64,000 bases of DNA from Apodemus sylvaticus (GCF_947179515.1 NC_067480.1:7869501-7933500), one strand, 5' to 3'; shown: positions 21,760 to 33,318, counted from the stretch's first letter. Notes: generated by a model not told the origin, from the sequence alone. Translations and numbers: made by a program.

Positions 21760-22636
21760 GGAATAATTAACAACAGCTTTTTACTTAGTTGATATAGCTA
21801 AAAGTTACTAAAGGAAGTTGTAGTGACATTTTGGGAATTCTGTTCCCTGCAGTTTTCCTCGATAGCATTTGAAATCTAACTTCCCATGTTTTCCTCCTCA
21901 GGCCCTCATGCTGGGCCCCACTTGTAGCCAGCCTTTGCTACTTTGCCTGTTCTTCATTTCCCCACCCCCAGTTTCACTCCCTAACACTGGACTGGAGAGA
22001 AACAAAGACAGGGGAAGAGATCCCTGATTCTTAATTTCTTTCCTTTTGTGATCACAGCTACAAACAAACCACAAACAACCTCCCTAAATAGCCAACACCC
22101 ACCCCACCTCTTAGGGCTCTAGCAATGTCAGAGTCAGTACCTGTGTCTGCTAGAGCTGGAGCAAGTCTGGTCATGTGTGGTCATGTTGCCAGCATCCCAG
22201 CATCCCCACACCTGGGATTAAAGTGAAAGCACATTCTTACAATACTTCTGTGGGTTTGTTTGTTTGTTTGTTTGTTTTAAAGAAACCAAGATTCCAAACT
22301 CAGTTCCCAGAACTGAAAAACAGAAGCATCCCTGAGCTAGTCACTATTTTTTAGATCCCCAGTTTTGTCATTTAAAAAAAAAATGTATTCCTTCATTTTT
22401 GTAATGTACCTTTGAGTCCTCGGATTGACTGTAACCTTCTGAGTCCTGTATTCCTGAAAATGGACTTTTTCTGGTTATATGCCTGGATGACAAATGTCTG
22501 GGTACAGTATAGATTTTAAAGCCATCACATTATTATCTACTAGAATCCCACCATACATAGAAGTTTGATGCCAGTTTATTTCTTATTCCATACCATGAGT
22601 GACTGTTTATTTGCTTTTGGAACTTTTAGTATAGCA
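21760..22636. other. Unassigned intron 2 sequence
   Basis: No repeat recognised except (GTTT)n at 22255-22276. Confidence 0.5.
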
Positions 22637-23001
22637 TGTCTTAGTGTTCAGTTGCTGTGAAGAGACACCATGAAAAAGGCAGCGTTTAGAAAGCATTTAT
22701 TTGGGGCTTGCTGACACACACTGCGGAGGGGGAGTCCATGACCACTGTGGCTGGGAACGCGGCAGCAAACATGCAGGTGTGGCCTTGCAGCAGTGACTGG
22801 GAGCTTTCCATCCTGACCTGCAGGCAGCAAGCAGAGACAGATTACCGCTGGGCCTACACAGCCTTGTGAAACCTCATCCCCCAGGGTTTGTCACACCTCC
22901 TCCACTAATAGCACACCTAGTAATTCTAAGTACTCCAACTGGGAACCAAGCATGCAAATGCATGTCCTGTGGGGGCCATTTTTGTTCTGCCCACCACAGC
23001 A
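22637..23001 (-). mobile_element. MaLR-type solo LTR (MT/ORR1 group)
   Basis: It begins TGTCTTAG, the reverse of the CTAAGACA LTR end, then TTGCTGTGAAGAGACACCAT and, near the other end, CACACCTCCTCCACTAATAG and GTGGGGGCCATTTTTGTTC. No internal region is next to it, so it is a solo LTR. Confidence 0.82.
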
Positions 23002-23160
23002 TCCTTGCCCTGACATTTTGAAATGTAAACAGTTGAGTCTAGATACTTGGATACCTTGGGAATCCTTTGAAGGGAAATCAATTTCGAGCATGTATATTTA
23101 CTTTGGTTGCTATAGATATGTAGTATAGTCTAATTTTGCTCTTTTTAAGACTTTATTCAT

Positions 23161-23335
23161 GGGGCTGAAGAGATGACTCAGCAGTCAAGAGCACTGGCTG
23201 CTCTTCCGAAGGTTCTGAGTTCAACTCCCAGCAACCACATGGTGGCTCACATGAGATCTGACACCCTCTTCTGGTGTGTCTGAAGACAGCTACAGTGTAC
23301 TTACATATAATAAATAAATCTTTAAAAAGATTTTC
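23161..23335 (+). mobile_element. B2 SINE
   Basis: GGGGCTGAAGAGATGACTCA, GCTGCTCTTCCGAAGG, AGCAACCACATGGTGGCTCA and the AATAAATAAATC tail. Full length and little diverged. Confidence 0.95.
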
Positions 23336-23549
23336 AAATGGCTTTTAAAAAAAAAAGACTTTATTCCTGATTCTGGATCCTTTGAATTTGTACATGAATT
23401 TTTCAGTCATCTTATTAATTTCTGTAATAAAACTTGCTAGGAATTGATTTAACATGTTAGGCTTCAGTTTTTGGAAATGTTTTTAGTCTTCAGAAAAGAA
23501 TGAATACAGAGTTCCCTGATACTTCTTTGTCTAGCTTTATTCTTTTTCA

Positions 23550-23672
23550 ATTTTTTTTTCTTACTGAGACTGTCTTACTATTTTATTTATGCTAGTCTTA
23601 AACTTAGAATCTTCCCACCTCAATGCCTAGTGAATACCTGGCATAACAGATGTGTAGCACCACACCCAGCAG
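23550..23672 (-). mobile_element. B1 SINE remnant
   Basis: GAGACTGTCTTACTATTTTA, AGTCTTAAACTTAGAATCTT and ACCACACCCAGC outline an old B1. Confidence 0.55.
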
Positions 23673-24041
23673 TTTCTGCCTATTATTACTTTTCTTTACT
23701 GTGGTATACTTTTTACTACAGATGAACCAATATTGATACCCTGTGTTATTAACTAAAACCCATTGTTTAAGTTTGTTCATATAGTTTTTCTGTGGGTTTT
23801 GAAAGATACATGTAGACTGTGCATTTATGATGGTACTCGTTTGAGGATGGTTTGATTGCCTTAAGTCTCTCCGGTATTCTCAATATAATCATGCCTCCCT
23901 ACCTCTCTCCAGCCTTTTAACAACCACGTCCTTTGATTATCTGTCTTTTGGCCATTGCCAGAGTGCTGTAGAGTTGGAATCATAATAAATGTGTCTTCTT
24001 TCATTCACCAAAGTGTTTCTGCCACAGTTTTTCATGGCTAC

Positions 24042-24671
24042 TGTATTAGTCAGAGTTGTCTGGAGGAATAGAACTGATTGAATTAATCTGTTTGTCTGTC
24101 TATGTATCTTATCTGTCTGTAGAAAGGGGCTTTATTAGAACGGAGTACAGGCTTTGGTCTAGTTAGTCTAATAATTGCTGTCTACCAGTGGAAGGTGCAG
24201 AATCCAGGAGTTGTTCTGTCCATGAGGCCGATGTCTCAGCTGGTCTTCAGTGTGCCTCAGAACCCTGAAGAAGTCAGCTCTAGTGCAGTTAAGGCTGACT
24301 TAGCAGTGAGAGTGAGAGGACTCAGGCAGAAAGCAAGCCTCCTTCTTCCATGCCTGTCATGGGGCAGCCAGCCAGTGTGACCCAGATTGTAGGTGGATCT
24401 TCCCACTCAAAATGGCTTAATTAAGAAAAATCCCAGACGGGCGGTGGTGGCGCATGCCTGTTATCCCAGCACTTGGGAGGCAGTGGCAGGCGGATTTCTG
24501 AGTTCGAGTCCAGCCTGGTCTACAGAGTGAGTTCTAGGACAGCCAGGGCTACACAGAGAAACCCTGTCTTGAAAAAAAAAAAAAAAGGAAAGAAAAAAAA
24601 ATCCCTCAAAGGTGTACCCAGCCTCTTGGGTTTTAGTTAATTCCAGATGTAGTCAAGTTGACAACCAAGAC
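24042..24671 (-). mobile_element. MaLR LTR (ORR1-like) interrupted by a B1
   Basis: TGTATTAGTCAGAGTTGTCT at the left and GTAGTCAAGTTGACAACCAA at the right are the two ends of an ORR1-type LTR in reverse. The middle has GATCTTCCCACTCAAAATGG, typical of the group. A + strand B1 sits at 24435-24590. Confidence 0.82.
24435..24590 (+). mobile_element. B1 SINE, young, inserted in the LTR
   Basis: GACGGGCGGTGGTGGCGCAT to a pure A15 tail. A flanking copy of AAAAATCCC lies on each side (24426-24434 and about 24597-24605), the target duplication. Confidence 0.96.
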
Positions 24672-24924
24672 TCGTAGCTACCATTCTTGTTTCTTTTTGT
24701 TGTTGATTGATGTCTCTGGTGTGGCTGTGTATTCCTAAAAGTGTTAAGTGAGAGTTCCTGCGGCTTCCCCAGCATTGTCTGTCTGTGTAAGGTGCTCGCT
24801 GTGGAGTGAGTCGAGGTAGAAATTCATGATCATTTTCGTTGGCAGTACCCTGGCTGGTGCACAGCTCAGCAGAAGTACACATGCCTCGCATGATATGAGG
24901 CCCTGGGTTCCCCAGCATTGAAAA

Positions 24925-24940
24925 CACACACGCGCACACA

Positions 24941-24982
<42 letters not shown>
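24925..24982. repeat. (CA)n microsatellite
   Basis: A CA run with early CG and AA interruptions. It is preceded at 24860-24920 by an ID-like remnant (TGAGGCCCTGGGTTCCCCAG). Confidence 0.95.
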
Positions 24983-24983
<1 letters not shown>

Positions 24984-25069
24984 CTTTTCACATTTTTTAA
25001 ACTACATGTACACCTTCTTTAGAAATTGTCCTAAGGGCTTTTGTTCCTTATCCGATCCAGTTGTTTTGT

Positions 25070-25242
25070 CTGGTTGTTTGGTTGGTTTGATTAGGTGGTT
25101 TGTTTTGTTTTAAAAAGGGCTCTCTGTATACCCTGACTGTCCTGGAGCTCTCTGGTTAGCCAGGGTGCTTTGAACTCAGCCATCCACCTCCTCTGCCTCC
25201 TGAGTGCGGAATTTAAGGCCTGTGCCACCATGCCTGGCTTTT
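25070..25242 (-). mobile_element. B1 SINE (old)
   Basis: (TTGG)n-like tail, GGCTCTCTGTATACCCTGAC, TGTCCTGGAGCTC and GTGCCACCATGCCTGGC. Confidence 0.88.
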
Positions 25243-25254
25243 AATCCAGTTGTT

Positions 25255-25500
25255 TTATTATTGAGTTTGAGTTTTTCTTATGTCTTGGGTATCAATCATT
25301 ATTAGGTAGATGTTTATATGTGTTTTCTCTTAGTCTGGTTTGCCATTTATTGTTGGAGTGTCTTCTGTACGGCAGAAGTTTCATATTCCAGTGAAGTTGA
25401 GTTTATGAATTATTTCTTTGGGGTTGTCCACATCTATTTTTACAAGAGGTATATTAAATTTGTAGATCAGCTTGTGAAATTATGACATTTAACAATATTG
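25255..25500 (-). mobile_element. Probable old L1 fragment
   Basis: TTATTGAGTTTGAGTTTTTC, GCCATTTATTGTTGGAGTGT and TTCTGTACGGCAGAAGTTTC resemble the reverse of the ORF2 region that elsewhere reads TTGTCAC...ACAGAAACTTTG. Weakly preserved. Confidence 0.5.
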
Positions 25501-25614
25501 ATATTAATTCATGAAATTGCATAACTTAGCTCTTATTTAGATTTTCTTGCATTTGTTTTAACTGTATTTGTAGCCTAGTTATACCAGTCATTCAGTCTTT
25601 AAGAAATCACTTTT

Positions 25615-25838
25615 CTGTGTATAGGTGCTTTGCCTGCATGTATGTGTGTGTTGTACAGGCATTTCTGGTGCCCACCGAGGCCTGAGGAGGGAGTCAGCTC
25701 CCCTGGGATTGGAGTTACAGGTGGTTGTGAGCTACCAGGTAGATCTAGGATTGACACCAGGTCCTCAGGACCAGCTTGTCCTCGGGACCAGCTTGATTTC
25801 CAGTCCCCTTAACTGCCAAGCTCTCCTTCAGCCCGGCA
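25615..25838 (-). mobile_element. B3-like SINE
   Basis: GAGTCAGCTCCCCTGGGATT, GGAGTTACAGGTGGTTGTGA and a terminal CTCCTTCAGCCC. It directly abuts the large minisatellite. Confidence 0.8.
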
Positions 25839-25847
25839 AGATAGTCT

Positions 25848-26870
25848 GCAAGTGGCTAATCACAGTGATCAGGGAAGCACCTGCTGATCACAGTGCACGG
25901 AGGAAGCACCTGCTGATCACAGTGCACAGGGAAGCACCTGCTGATCACAGTGATCAGGGAAGCACCTGCTGATCACAGTGCACAGGGAAGCACCGGCTGA
26001 TCACAGTGATCAGGGAAGCACCTGCTGATCACAGTGCACAGGGAAGCACCTGCTGATCACAGTGCACAGGGAAGCACCTGCTGATCACAGTGCACAGGGA
26101 AGCACCTGCTGATCACAGTGCACGGGGAAGCACCTGCTGATCACAGTGCAGGGGGAAGCACCTGCTGATCACAGTGCAGGGGGAAGCACCTGCTGATCAC
26201 AGTGCACAGGGAAGCACCTGCTGATCACAGTGCACAGGGAAGCACCTGCTGATCACAGTGATCAGGGAAGCACCTGCTGATCACAGTGCACAGGGAAGCA
26301 CCTGCTGATCACAGTGCACAGGGAAGCACCTGCTGATCACAGTGCAGGGGGAAGCACCTGCTGATCACAGTGCACAGGGAAGCACCTGCTGATCACAGTG
26401 CAGGGGGAAGCACCTGCTGATCACAGTGCACAGGGAAGCACCTGCTTATCACAGTGCACGGGGGAAGCACCTGCTGATCACAGTGCACAGGGAAGCACCT
26501 GCTGATCACAGTGCAGGGGGAAGCACCTGCTGATCACAGTGCACCGGGGAAGCACCTGCTGATCACAGTGCATGGGGGAAGCACCGGCTGATCACAGTGC
26601 ACGGGGAAGCACCGGCTGATCACAGTGCACGGGGAAGCACCTGCTGATCACAGTGCATGGGGGAAGCACCTACTGATCACAGTGCAGGGGGAAGCACCTG
26701 CTGATCACAGTGCACGGGGAAGCACCTGCTGATCACAGTGCACGGGGGAAGCACCTGCTGATCACAGTGCACAGGGAAGCACCTGCTGATCACAGTGATC
26801 AGGGAAGCACCTGCTGATCACAGTGAACAGGGAAGCACCTGCTGATCACAGTGCATGGGGAAGCAGTGCT
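25848..26870. repeat. 28-bp minisatellite, about 35 units
   Basis: The core unit is GCACCTGCTGATCACAGTGC plus ACAGGGAA or a close variant. I count 35 units by eye, plus a decayed leading one. Variation is mostly in the spacer (CACAGG, CACGGGG, CAGGGGG, GATCAGG), giving units of 27-30 bp. TGATCA is present in almost all units, and CACCTG in about 31 of 35. It lies inside Twsg1 intron 2. Confidence 0.98.
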
Positions 26871-27026
26871 ACAGCTTTGCTTCTCTCTGCAGCCCACTGA
26901 GCTGTCATTACAGAACCACTTTGTGTCATCTGCAGAGTACAAGGTGTGTTGCCATTTTAGGTGGTGATCATAGCTTTCCTCTTAAGTATTGTGCACAGAA
27001 ATGATTAACATACGATGAGGTGGGAG

Positions 27027-27200
27027 GGGCTGGAGAGATGGCTCAGTGTTTAAGAGCACTGACTGTTCTTCCAGAGGACCTGAGTTCAATTCCCAGCAAC
27101 TACATGGTCGCTCACAAACATCTGTAATGGGATCTGATGCCCTCTTCTGAAGACAGAGACAGTGTACTCCCATACATTAAATAAATAAATAAATCTAAAA
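27027..27200 (+). mobile_element. B2 SINE
   Basis: GGGGCTGGAGAGATGGCTCA, TTCTTCCAGAGGACCTGAGT and the AAATAAATAAATC tail. Full length. Confidence 0.96.
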
Positions 27201-27300
27201 AGGAAGGAAGGAAGAAGGAAAGAAAGAAAGAAACAAACAAACAAGATGGATGGATGGATGGATGGACGGACGGACTGATGGACGGACAGATGAGGTAGGA
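27200..27300. repeat. (GGAA)n, (GAAA)n, (CAAA)n, (GGAT)n compound microsatellite
   Basis: Tetranucleotide units that change in turn, grown from the B2 tail. Confidence 0.93.
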
Positions 27301-27326
27301 GGGTGAGTACTTTAGGAAAGAGCTAT

Positions 27327-27472
27327 GGGGCTGGAGAGGCAGCTTAGCAACCAGAAGGACTCGCCGCTCTTTCAGAGGAGCTGGGTGTGATTTCTAGCAC
27401 CCACATGGCAGAGCACATCTGAAATACCAATTCTAGAAGCCTGAGGCTCTCTTACTTTCATGAGCACTAGGT

Positions 27473-27476
<4 letters not shown>
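27327..27476 (+). mobile_element. B2/B3-group SINE
   Basis: GGGGCTGGAGAGGCAGCTTA, AGCACCCACATGGCAGAGCA and a CA-rich tail. Confidence 0.78.
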
Positions 27477-27511
<35 letters not shown>

Positions 27512-27552
27512 TCATCATCATCATCATCATCCTCCTCCTCATCATCATCTTA
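27473..27552. repeat. (CA)n then (ATC)n/(CTC)n microsatellite
   Basis: About 18 CA units, then ATC and CTC triplets to 27552. Confidence 0.96.
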
Positions 27553-28114
27553 ATACCAAGATATGGTCCAGTAATGTGACAGAGAACTTACCTATTTTGG
27601 AAAGCTTTGGGTTTGATTTCCAGCAGTTAAAGTAATGCCATAGTTTCTAACAGGATGTTTCTTAGGGAACTTAGATTTTCCTTTGTTAGTTTGGTTTGGA
27701 CAACATCTGTCGTGCTGAAATGACACACAGTGAGGATATGAGAGCATTTGCTTATGTTTAGTCAGAGCATTCATGAAATAACTAAAAATAACGTTTCCCT
27801 GAAAGGCCATAGAGACCACGGTCTGTTGGTCATGTAAACGTTTTACCAGGATGGCGGCAGGCGGTCAAGGCAGTCTGGCCATTCCAGCCTCTCCTACGAG
27901 ATGCTGTGCACAAGGGTGGTCCCTGTGTAAATATTTATTTTGTGCTTTGAACGGAGAAGAAATCTTGCTTTAAACATCAACAAGCCAGTGGTTGCCTTGG
28001 CGCATATGTGCACCCTCCCTGTTTGAGGTGGGAAGCTGTAACGTAGGTCACAGCTTTTGACTGGATTTTACTGCTTTGCTGCTTTTATAAAATGAAGTTT
28101 TAGAGTTGGTAAGG
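27553..28114. other. Unassigned intron 2 sequence
   Basis: No repeat or splice-flanked open frame recognised. Confidence 0.5.
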
Positions 28115-28320
28115 TAATTGATGGGGTAAAAACACCTGCTGCCCAGTCTGGTAACTTGACTTCAATGCTTGAGACCCACAGGGAAGAAGAGGAGAACCAA
28201 CATCTACATGTTGTCCTCTGACCTCCACATACATGGTGTGGGGCAGCGTGCACAGGCATGTACACACACACACACACCCAGAATGAATGAATGAATGAAT
28301 GAATGAATGAATGAATGATA
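28115..28320 (+). mobile_element. tRNA-derived SINE (B2/B3 group) with (CA)n and (GAAT)n tail
   Basis: CACCTGCTGCCCAGTCTGGT, ATGCTTGAGACCCACAGGGA and TGTTGTCCTCTGACCTCCAC, then CACACACAC and GAATGAATGAAT. Confidence 0.75.
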
Positions 28321-28367
28321 TGTAATTTAAAATAACAAACTTTAACACTTAAAATTCAGATGGATAG

Positions 28368-28552
28368 GTGCTGGAGAGATAGCTCAGTGGTTAAGAGCAC
28401 TGTTTGCTCTTCTTAAAGTCCTGAGTTCAATTCCCAGCAACCACATGGTGGCTACAACCATCTGTAATGTGGTCCGATGCACTCTTCTGGTGTGTGTGAA
28501 GACTACTACAGTGTACTCATATACATAAAAATAAATAAATCTTAAAAAGAAA
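28368..28552 (+). mobile_element. B2 SINE
   Basis: GGTGCTGGAGAGATAGCTCA, AGTTCAATTCCCAGCAACCA and the AAAATAAATAAATC tail. Confidence 0.95.
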
Positions 28553-29008
28553 TTCAGATGGATAAAAATAAAGAACAGTTTGATCAACCATCTGCCTGCC
28601 GTCATGTGTCAGCTTTCTGTCACATGACAATACTTCAGACAGTCAGGTAGTATGATGGTCACCCGTGACAGTTACATCACTGTCATCTTGGCTAGGTTTA
28701 CATAGAAGCACTTACTAGGGGACATGGGCATGTCTTTGAGGCCTTTGCAGAAAGGATTCGCTGAAGAAGGACCCTCCATGGAGGTTAGTAGCACAGCACC
28801 CAGTAGACTGGGGCCAGACACAATGAAAGGAGGCAAAGGAGCAATCGGGGTGCCATTCCCGCCTCTGCGCCTTTCCCCCAGGGATATAGAAGCTAAGTTG
28901 TAGCCACATGCTCCTGCTGCCTCAGAGTCACCTGTCACCAGGCACCTACCATGGACTGAGAGCCGAGATGAAGCCCTCTTATGCTGTTTTTCTTAGGTAT
29001 TGGGCAGA
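28553..29008. other. Unassigned intron 2 sequence
   Basis: 28690-28990 looks like the body of an older interspersed element (long non-simple, no open frame of note) but I cannot name it. Confidence 0.4.
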
Positions 29009-29009
29009 G

Positions 29010-29325
29010 TATCTTAGTGTGGTATCGCCGTGAGGAGACACCATGACCAGGCAATGTCTAAAAGAAAGCATTTCATGTCAGAGTTTCAGAGGGTGAGCCC
29101 ATGGCCTCCATGGTGGGCATTGAGGCAGCAGGGACAGGCATGGCCTGGAGCAGTAGCTGAGACCTCACATCTGACCCACACTGGGCCTAGCGTGGGTTCT
29201 CGATCAAAACCTCAGAGCCCACCCCACACTTCCTCCATCAAGGCCACACCCATCCAACAATCTTTCAAATGATGCCACTCCTGGCGAGCCTGTGGGGACC
29301 ATTTTCAGTTAGACCTCCACAGCAC
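29010..29325 (-). mobile_element. MaLR-type solo LTR (MT group)
   Basis: ATCTTAGTGTGGTATCGCCG, GAGACACCATGACCAGGCAA, AAACCTCAGAGCCCACCCC and TGGGGACCATTTTCAGTTAG. Same family as the copy at 22637. Confidence 0.83.
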
Positions 29326-29506
29326 ACAAGTAACTTTCCCGGTTTCCTTAGCACAGTGAAATTCTCTATTAATCTCTTGCTTCCTTTACCCTGACCTGTT
29401 GTTACACAGGAAGATTTTGGTTTACACTAAAGTCTTCTCTCTTAACATCTTCTACATTGGTTTTCTCCTGCCCGCCCCTTTTCCTGCTTTTTGTTTGGCT
29501 CTGCAT

Positions 29507-29712
29507 TTTTATTTTATTTTATTTTATTTTATTTTATTTTTATTTTATTTTATTTTATTTGGATTTGGTTTTTCTGAGACAGGGTTTCTCTGTGTAGTCT
29601 TGGCTGTCCTGGAACTCACTCTGTAGACCAGTCTGGCCTCTAACTCAGAAATCTGCCTGCCTCTGCCTCCCAGAGTGCTGGGATTACAGGCGTGCGCCAC
29701 CACCGCCCAGCG
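29507..29712 (-). mobile_element. B1 SINE with expanded (TTTTA)n tail
   Basis: About 10 TTTTA units replace the simple tail (29507-29560). Then GAGACAGGGTTTCTCTGTGT, GGCTGTCCTGGAACTCACTC and CACCACCGCCCAGC. Young copy. Confidence 0.96.
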
Positions 29713-29719
29713 CATTTTG

Positions 29720-29858
29720 ATTTTTAAGAAAGGATTTATGTGATTCAGGCTGGTCTTTAGTTTGCTGCATAGCAAAGGCTAGCCTTTAACTCAGGATCCT
29801 CCTGGGTCTTCCTTTCGGAGTGCTGGGATTAAAGATTTGTGCTCTCAGGCCTGGCTTT
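29720..29858 (-). mobile_element. B1 SINE (older), adjacent to the young B1
   Basis: TGATTCAGGCTGGTCTTTAG, GAGTGCTGGGATTAAAGATT and CAGGCCTGGC. The younger B1 seems to have landed in its A-rich tail. Confidence 0.78.
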
Positions 29859-31177
29859 GTGCTTGCTGGAATGTCTTATAAATAAACCGTGCACTGGGAG
29901 CCCATTGCCCACCCTGCCCTCTCTCAGGTGACGTCTGTAGATGATGAGAAGCTCTGGCGAATGGCTCAGCAGGAAGGGAAGGGCGTTGGCCCGTGGCCTG
30001 ACCTGAGGTGATGACGGTGCTTGTCCCAGGGCTTCCAGGCACGCCATTCCCCACATGCCGTGCACATGGAAAGACTCATAATTCATTTTCAACATTAAAT
30101 AATTAGACTCAAATTTTACTTTAGTTTCCCTTCATTTAAACTTTTTAGGAAGTGTCCATATTCTCCTCAACCCTCCTGCTACTTTATGAGCGTATGGGGG
30201 TAACCTGAGAGCATGTTTAGTTTTTGGGCATAGTGTCTTAGTGTGGTATCGCCATGAGTTTTTCCATTTAGTATAATTTTCTGTTTGTGTTATAAAGTTA
30301 TTGAACAATGTAGTCAAATTTAAGAGCACCTAGTGGAATCCTTCACACAGGGAGCAAGCATTGCGTTCCCTGCTCTGACGTGTGAGGCTAAGGCCAAAGA
30401 GCTGGTGTCACTGTGAACTTGGGGTCATCTGCACCGTGAAGGAGTTGGACAACAGATGGTGTTGCCGGTAACAGTAACCGGCTGGAGCAATTAAGGCCTG
30501 GGTTAGAGCCTGCTGAGTGCTCGGCCAGTCCTCCTTTACCTCTACAAACAGCAACGGCTCCTGCATCCGCAGTGAGAGCGTAAGCCGCTTACAGGGCCTC
30601 ACCTAAGGAGTGTTTGGTTTTTCTCTAAGAAAGACTAACAGGTATTGAAATGCTAGGCATAAGCATGCTTTATGTTTCTCGTTCCAAACTGTCTGAAACA
30701 GTGATGTCTAACTCAGACCAGAGTCAAATCCTAGCCACTTACCAATCGAATGTTTTGTGAATTTTATACCTTCATTTAAAAAATGAGAATAATCTACCCT
30801 GATGGAGCCTTTGGAAGGTAGAAAGCGTGAACTGAAGAGAGAGCGCTCGTGTGTAAGCAGAACAACTGCAGAGCTGTGGGGGAGTGTGGCCACAGAAGGG
30901 ACTGGAACCTTTGACTCACTTTCTGTTTCAGACTTCTGTGAATGTTGTGCTTGGTCTGATTACATGTTCCATTTGACTAAGCGGCACTAAAGTTTATTCA
31001 TAGTGAGGCTGGTAAAACATATAAATAACCCAGTTCAAAGGAAATGTCCCATTTTGCCTCTGTCATTTTTTTCTGTTTAAGAAGTAGAGAGTTTTCAAAT
31101 ACATTTGGGTTTTAAAAGTGGAAGGGAAAGCTAAGGAGTTTTTTTACATCAGTTTTTGTTGTTGTTTTTTGTTTTTT
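29859..31177. other. Unassigned intron 2 sequence
   Basis: About 1.3 kb almost free of recognisable repeats, unusual for this intron. No splice-flanked open frame was found. Confidence 0.5.
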
Positions 31178-31348
31178 TAAAGATTTATTTATTATATATG
31201 AGTACACTGTAGCTGTCTTCAGACACCAGAGGAGGGCGTTAGATCTCATTACAGATCGTATGAGCCACCATGTGGTTGCCAGGATTTAAACTCAGGGCCT
31301 TTGGAAGAGCAGTCAGCTCTTACCCACTGAGCCATCTTACCAGCCCCT
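31178..31348 (-). mobile_element. B2 SINE
   Basis: AAAGATTTATTTATTATATA, CTGTAGCTGTCTTCAGACAC and ACCCACTGAGCCATCTTACC. Confidence 0.95.
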
Positions 31349-31850
31349 TGACATCAGTTTTAAAGAACAAGGCATCATGGTACACATCTGTAATCGTGTC
31401 TCTCAGGAGACCAAGGAGGACTTCAGGGTCAGGGCCACTGTGCAGTCAGACCTATCAACAGCAGCAAGGACAGCAGGACAGCAAGGACCTTACACGGTGC
31501 AGAGATTGAGACTCGGGGCACTAAGGATGGGCTGCGGAGATTTAAGCAGTTTTGTATCAGGGTATTATATAAAATCATTATTTTATTAGACAGGCATCGG
31601 AGGTATGGGACGATAGATCATTGAGTTAAGCCCTTACCCTCTAAGCATGAGGACTGGTGTTCAGATCCCCAGTGGTGTGGTGGCCTGCCCACAGCCCCAC
31701 TTCATAGGAGGTGGACGCTGGAGCAGGCTGGTTCGTCAGACTAGCAGAGACCAAGAACTGTGACCTGGCAAGAGATTCTGCCGCCATATATAACATGGAG
31801 GGCAATGGAGGAAGACACTTGAAGTCACCCTCAGGAGTCACATGGTACAC

Positions 31851-31852
<2 letters not shown>
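31349..31852. other. Mostly unassigned, with weak SINE remnants
   Basis: ACACATCTGTAATCGTGTCT at 31380 is B1-like, and TTGAGTTAAGCCCTTACCCT at 31622 is ID-like. Neither is good enough to call separately. Confidence 0.35.
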
Positions 31853-31884
<32 letters not shown>

Positions 31885-32016
31885 GGTGCCCATGTGAAGC
31901 CAGAGGACAACTTATTAGAGTTGGTTTTCTCTTCCCCTGTGGGCCCAGAGACTGAGCGCATGTCTTCAGCTTGTTGGCAAGTACGTTTATTTTCTATGCC
32001 ATCTCACCAGCCCCTA
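31853..32016 (-). mobile_element. (CT)n then B3-like SINE remnant
   Basis: About 14 CT units, then GCCAGAGGACAACTTATTAG, TTGGTTTTCTCTTCCCCTGT and a terminal CCATCTCACCAGCCCC. Confidence 0.65.
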
Positions 32017-32924
32017 AGTGATGCTTTAACCTCTGCGTGTGTTAGGTCCCCACCAAGGGTGGGGCTGCTGGCCATGCTGTACCCTCTGGGACCCAGGCCT
32101 GCCCTCTGTACTCCTCAGGTGCCCATTGGCCCTGTCATCTGCAACAGCTTCCTGTAGCTGTCGTTCTCCCTTCGGGCAGGTCAATCCTTGGTTTCCTGAC
32201 ATGACTGACCTTGGGATAGCTCAGTCTTAACCATTGTCAAGATGGTTCTGGCTATAGTTCCTGAGGCTTGGAGGGCGAGAGAGGAGAGAGGCTTGGAGAG
32301 GTAGAGGAGTCTTAGTCTCACGAAAACACCCAAGTGGATTCGAGGCTTGTCCTTGGGTTGAGTCTTTATCAGGATGGCTGGCTTGCCCCCTGAAGGTGTC
32401 TGTGTCCAGTCCTTATCAGGAGGCCGTGGCTGGGCTATGGCGCCTCTCCTCTGAGTTCTCCTCAGTTGTCCACTCTCGTCCCCTTATTTCTGGTGTTTTC
32501 CGTCTTTGTTTGAAGTTGTCCGTCCTGTTACCCTGACTTTTCTCATTCACTGCATCACACGCAGCGGCTTCTCGTCCTGTCCTTGCCCAGGTCTCTTCAC
32601 TGTGAAGCCTCTGCCCCACAATGGAGCGATCATAAGTTACAGTCCAAGAGGGAAGACATGTGTTACTGTGCCTGTAAATAACTGAAAGCACACCGCTTCA
32701 GTGTGTGCTAGAGTGCAATCCCACCTACACCTCCATCTTAATAATTCCTAAAAATCGGAACTAGAGAGGGAAGCTGAGCTCGCTCTAGAGCCGTGGTGTC
32801 GTCCATGACAGCACATAGATTAACAAATAAAATTGTGTATGTGTATGTGAATGTGGGACCACGGATGGAATGCCACACCTTGCATGACCTGGCAAACACT
32901 CCCCTATTGGGCTGTAGTGCCAGT
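32017..32924. other. Unassigned intron 2 sequence
   Basis: A short AGAGGAGAGAGGCTTGGAGA purine patch lies at 32280-32300. Nothing else is assigned. Confidence 0.5.
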
Positions 32925-33135
32925 AGCCCTCACATTGTATTTTTGGGTTTGGAGTGTTGGTCAGTGAACCCAAAACGTGCTCATGCTAGGTAAGTGCTTT
33001 TCTTTCAAAGCAGCATCACTGGCCCTTGCTATTAGATGTATTTTTATTTGTTTTAGACAAAGTCTTGCTGTGTAGCCCAGGCTGGCCCTGAAATTGTAAT
33101 TCGCTTAGATCAGCCTCTGAGGCACTGGGACTATT
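32925..33135 (-). mobile_element. B4-type SINE (ID fused to B1), old
   Basis: AACGTGCTCATGCTAGGTAA and AGCAGCATCACTGGCCCTTG form the ID part in reverse. TCTTGCTGTGTAGCCCAGGC and TGAGGCACTGGGAC form the B1 part. Confidence 0.65.
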
Positions 33136-33189
33136 TATACAATTATACTAGAATCCAAATTAACAATTTAAAAAAGATATTGGTGCTTT

Positions 33190-33283
33190 GTTTTGAAAAA
33201 ATATGTTTATGGTTATATTTTTACATGTATGTATGTATGTGTACTGTATGTGTGTATGTTTGTGTGAGTGTATGTGTGTGTAT

Positions 33284-33318
<35 letters not shown>

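Noticed and set aside
25848..26870. CRISPR-like array (regular 28-bp repeats)
   Set aside because: There are no unique spacers: units abut with only small variation. This is a eukaryotic intronic minisatellite.
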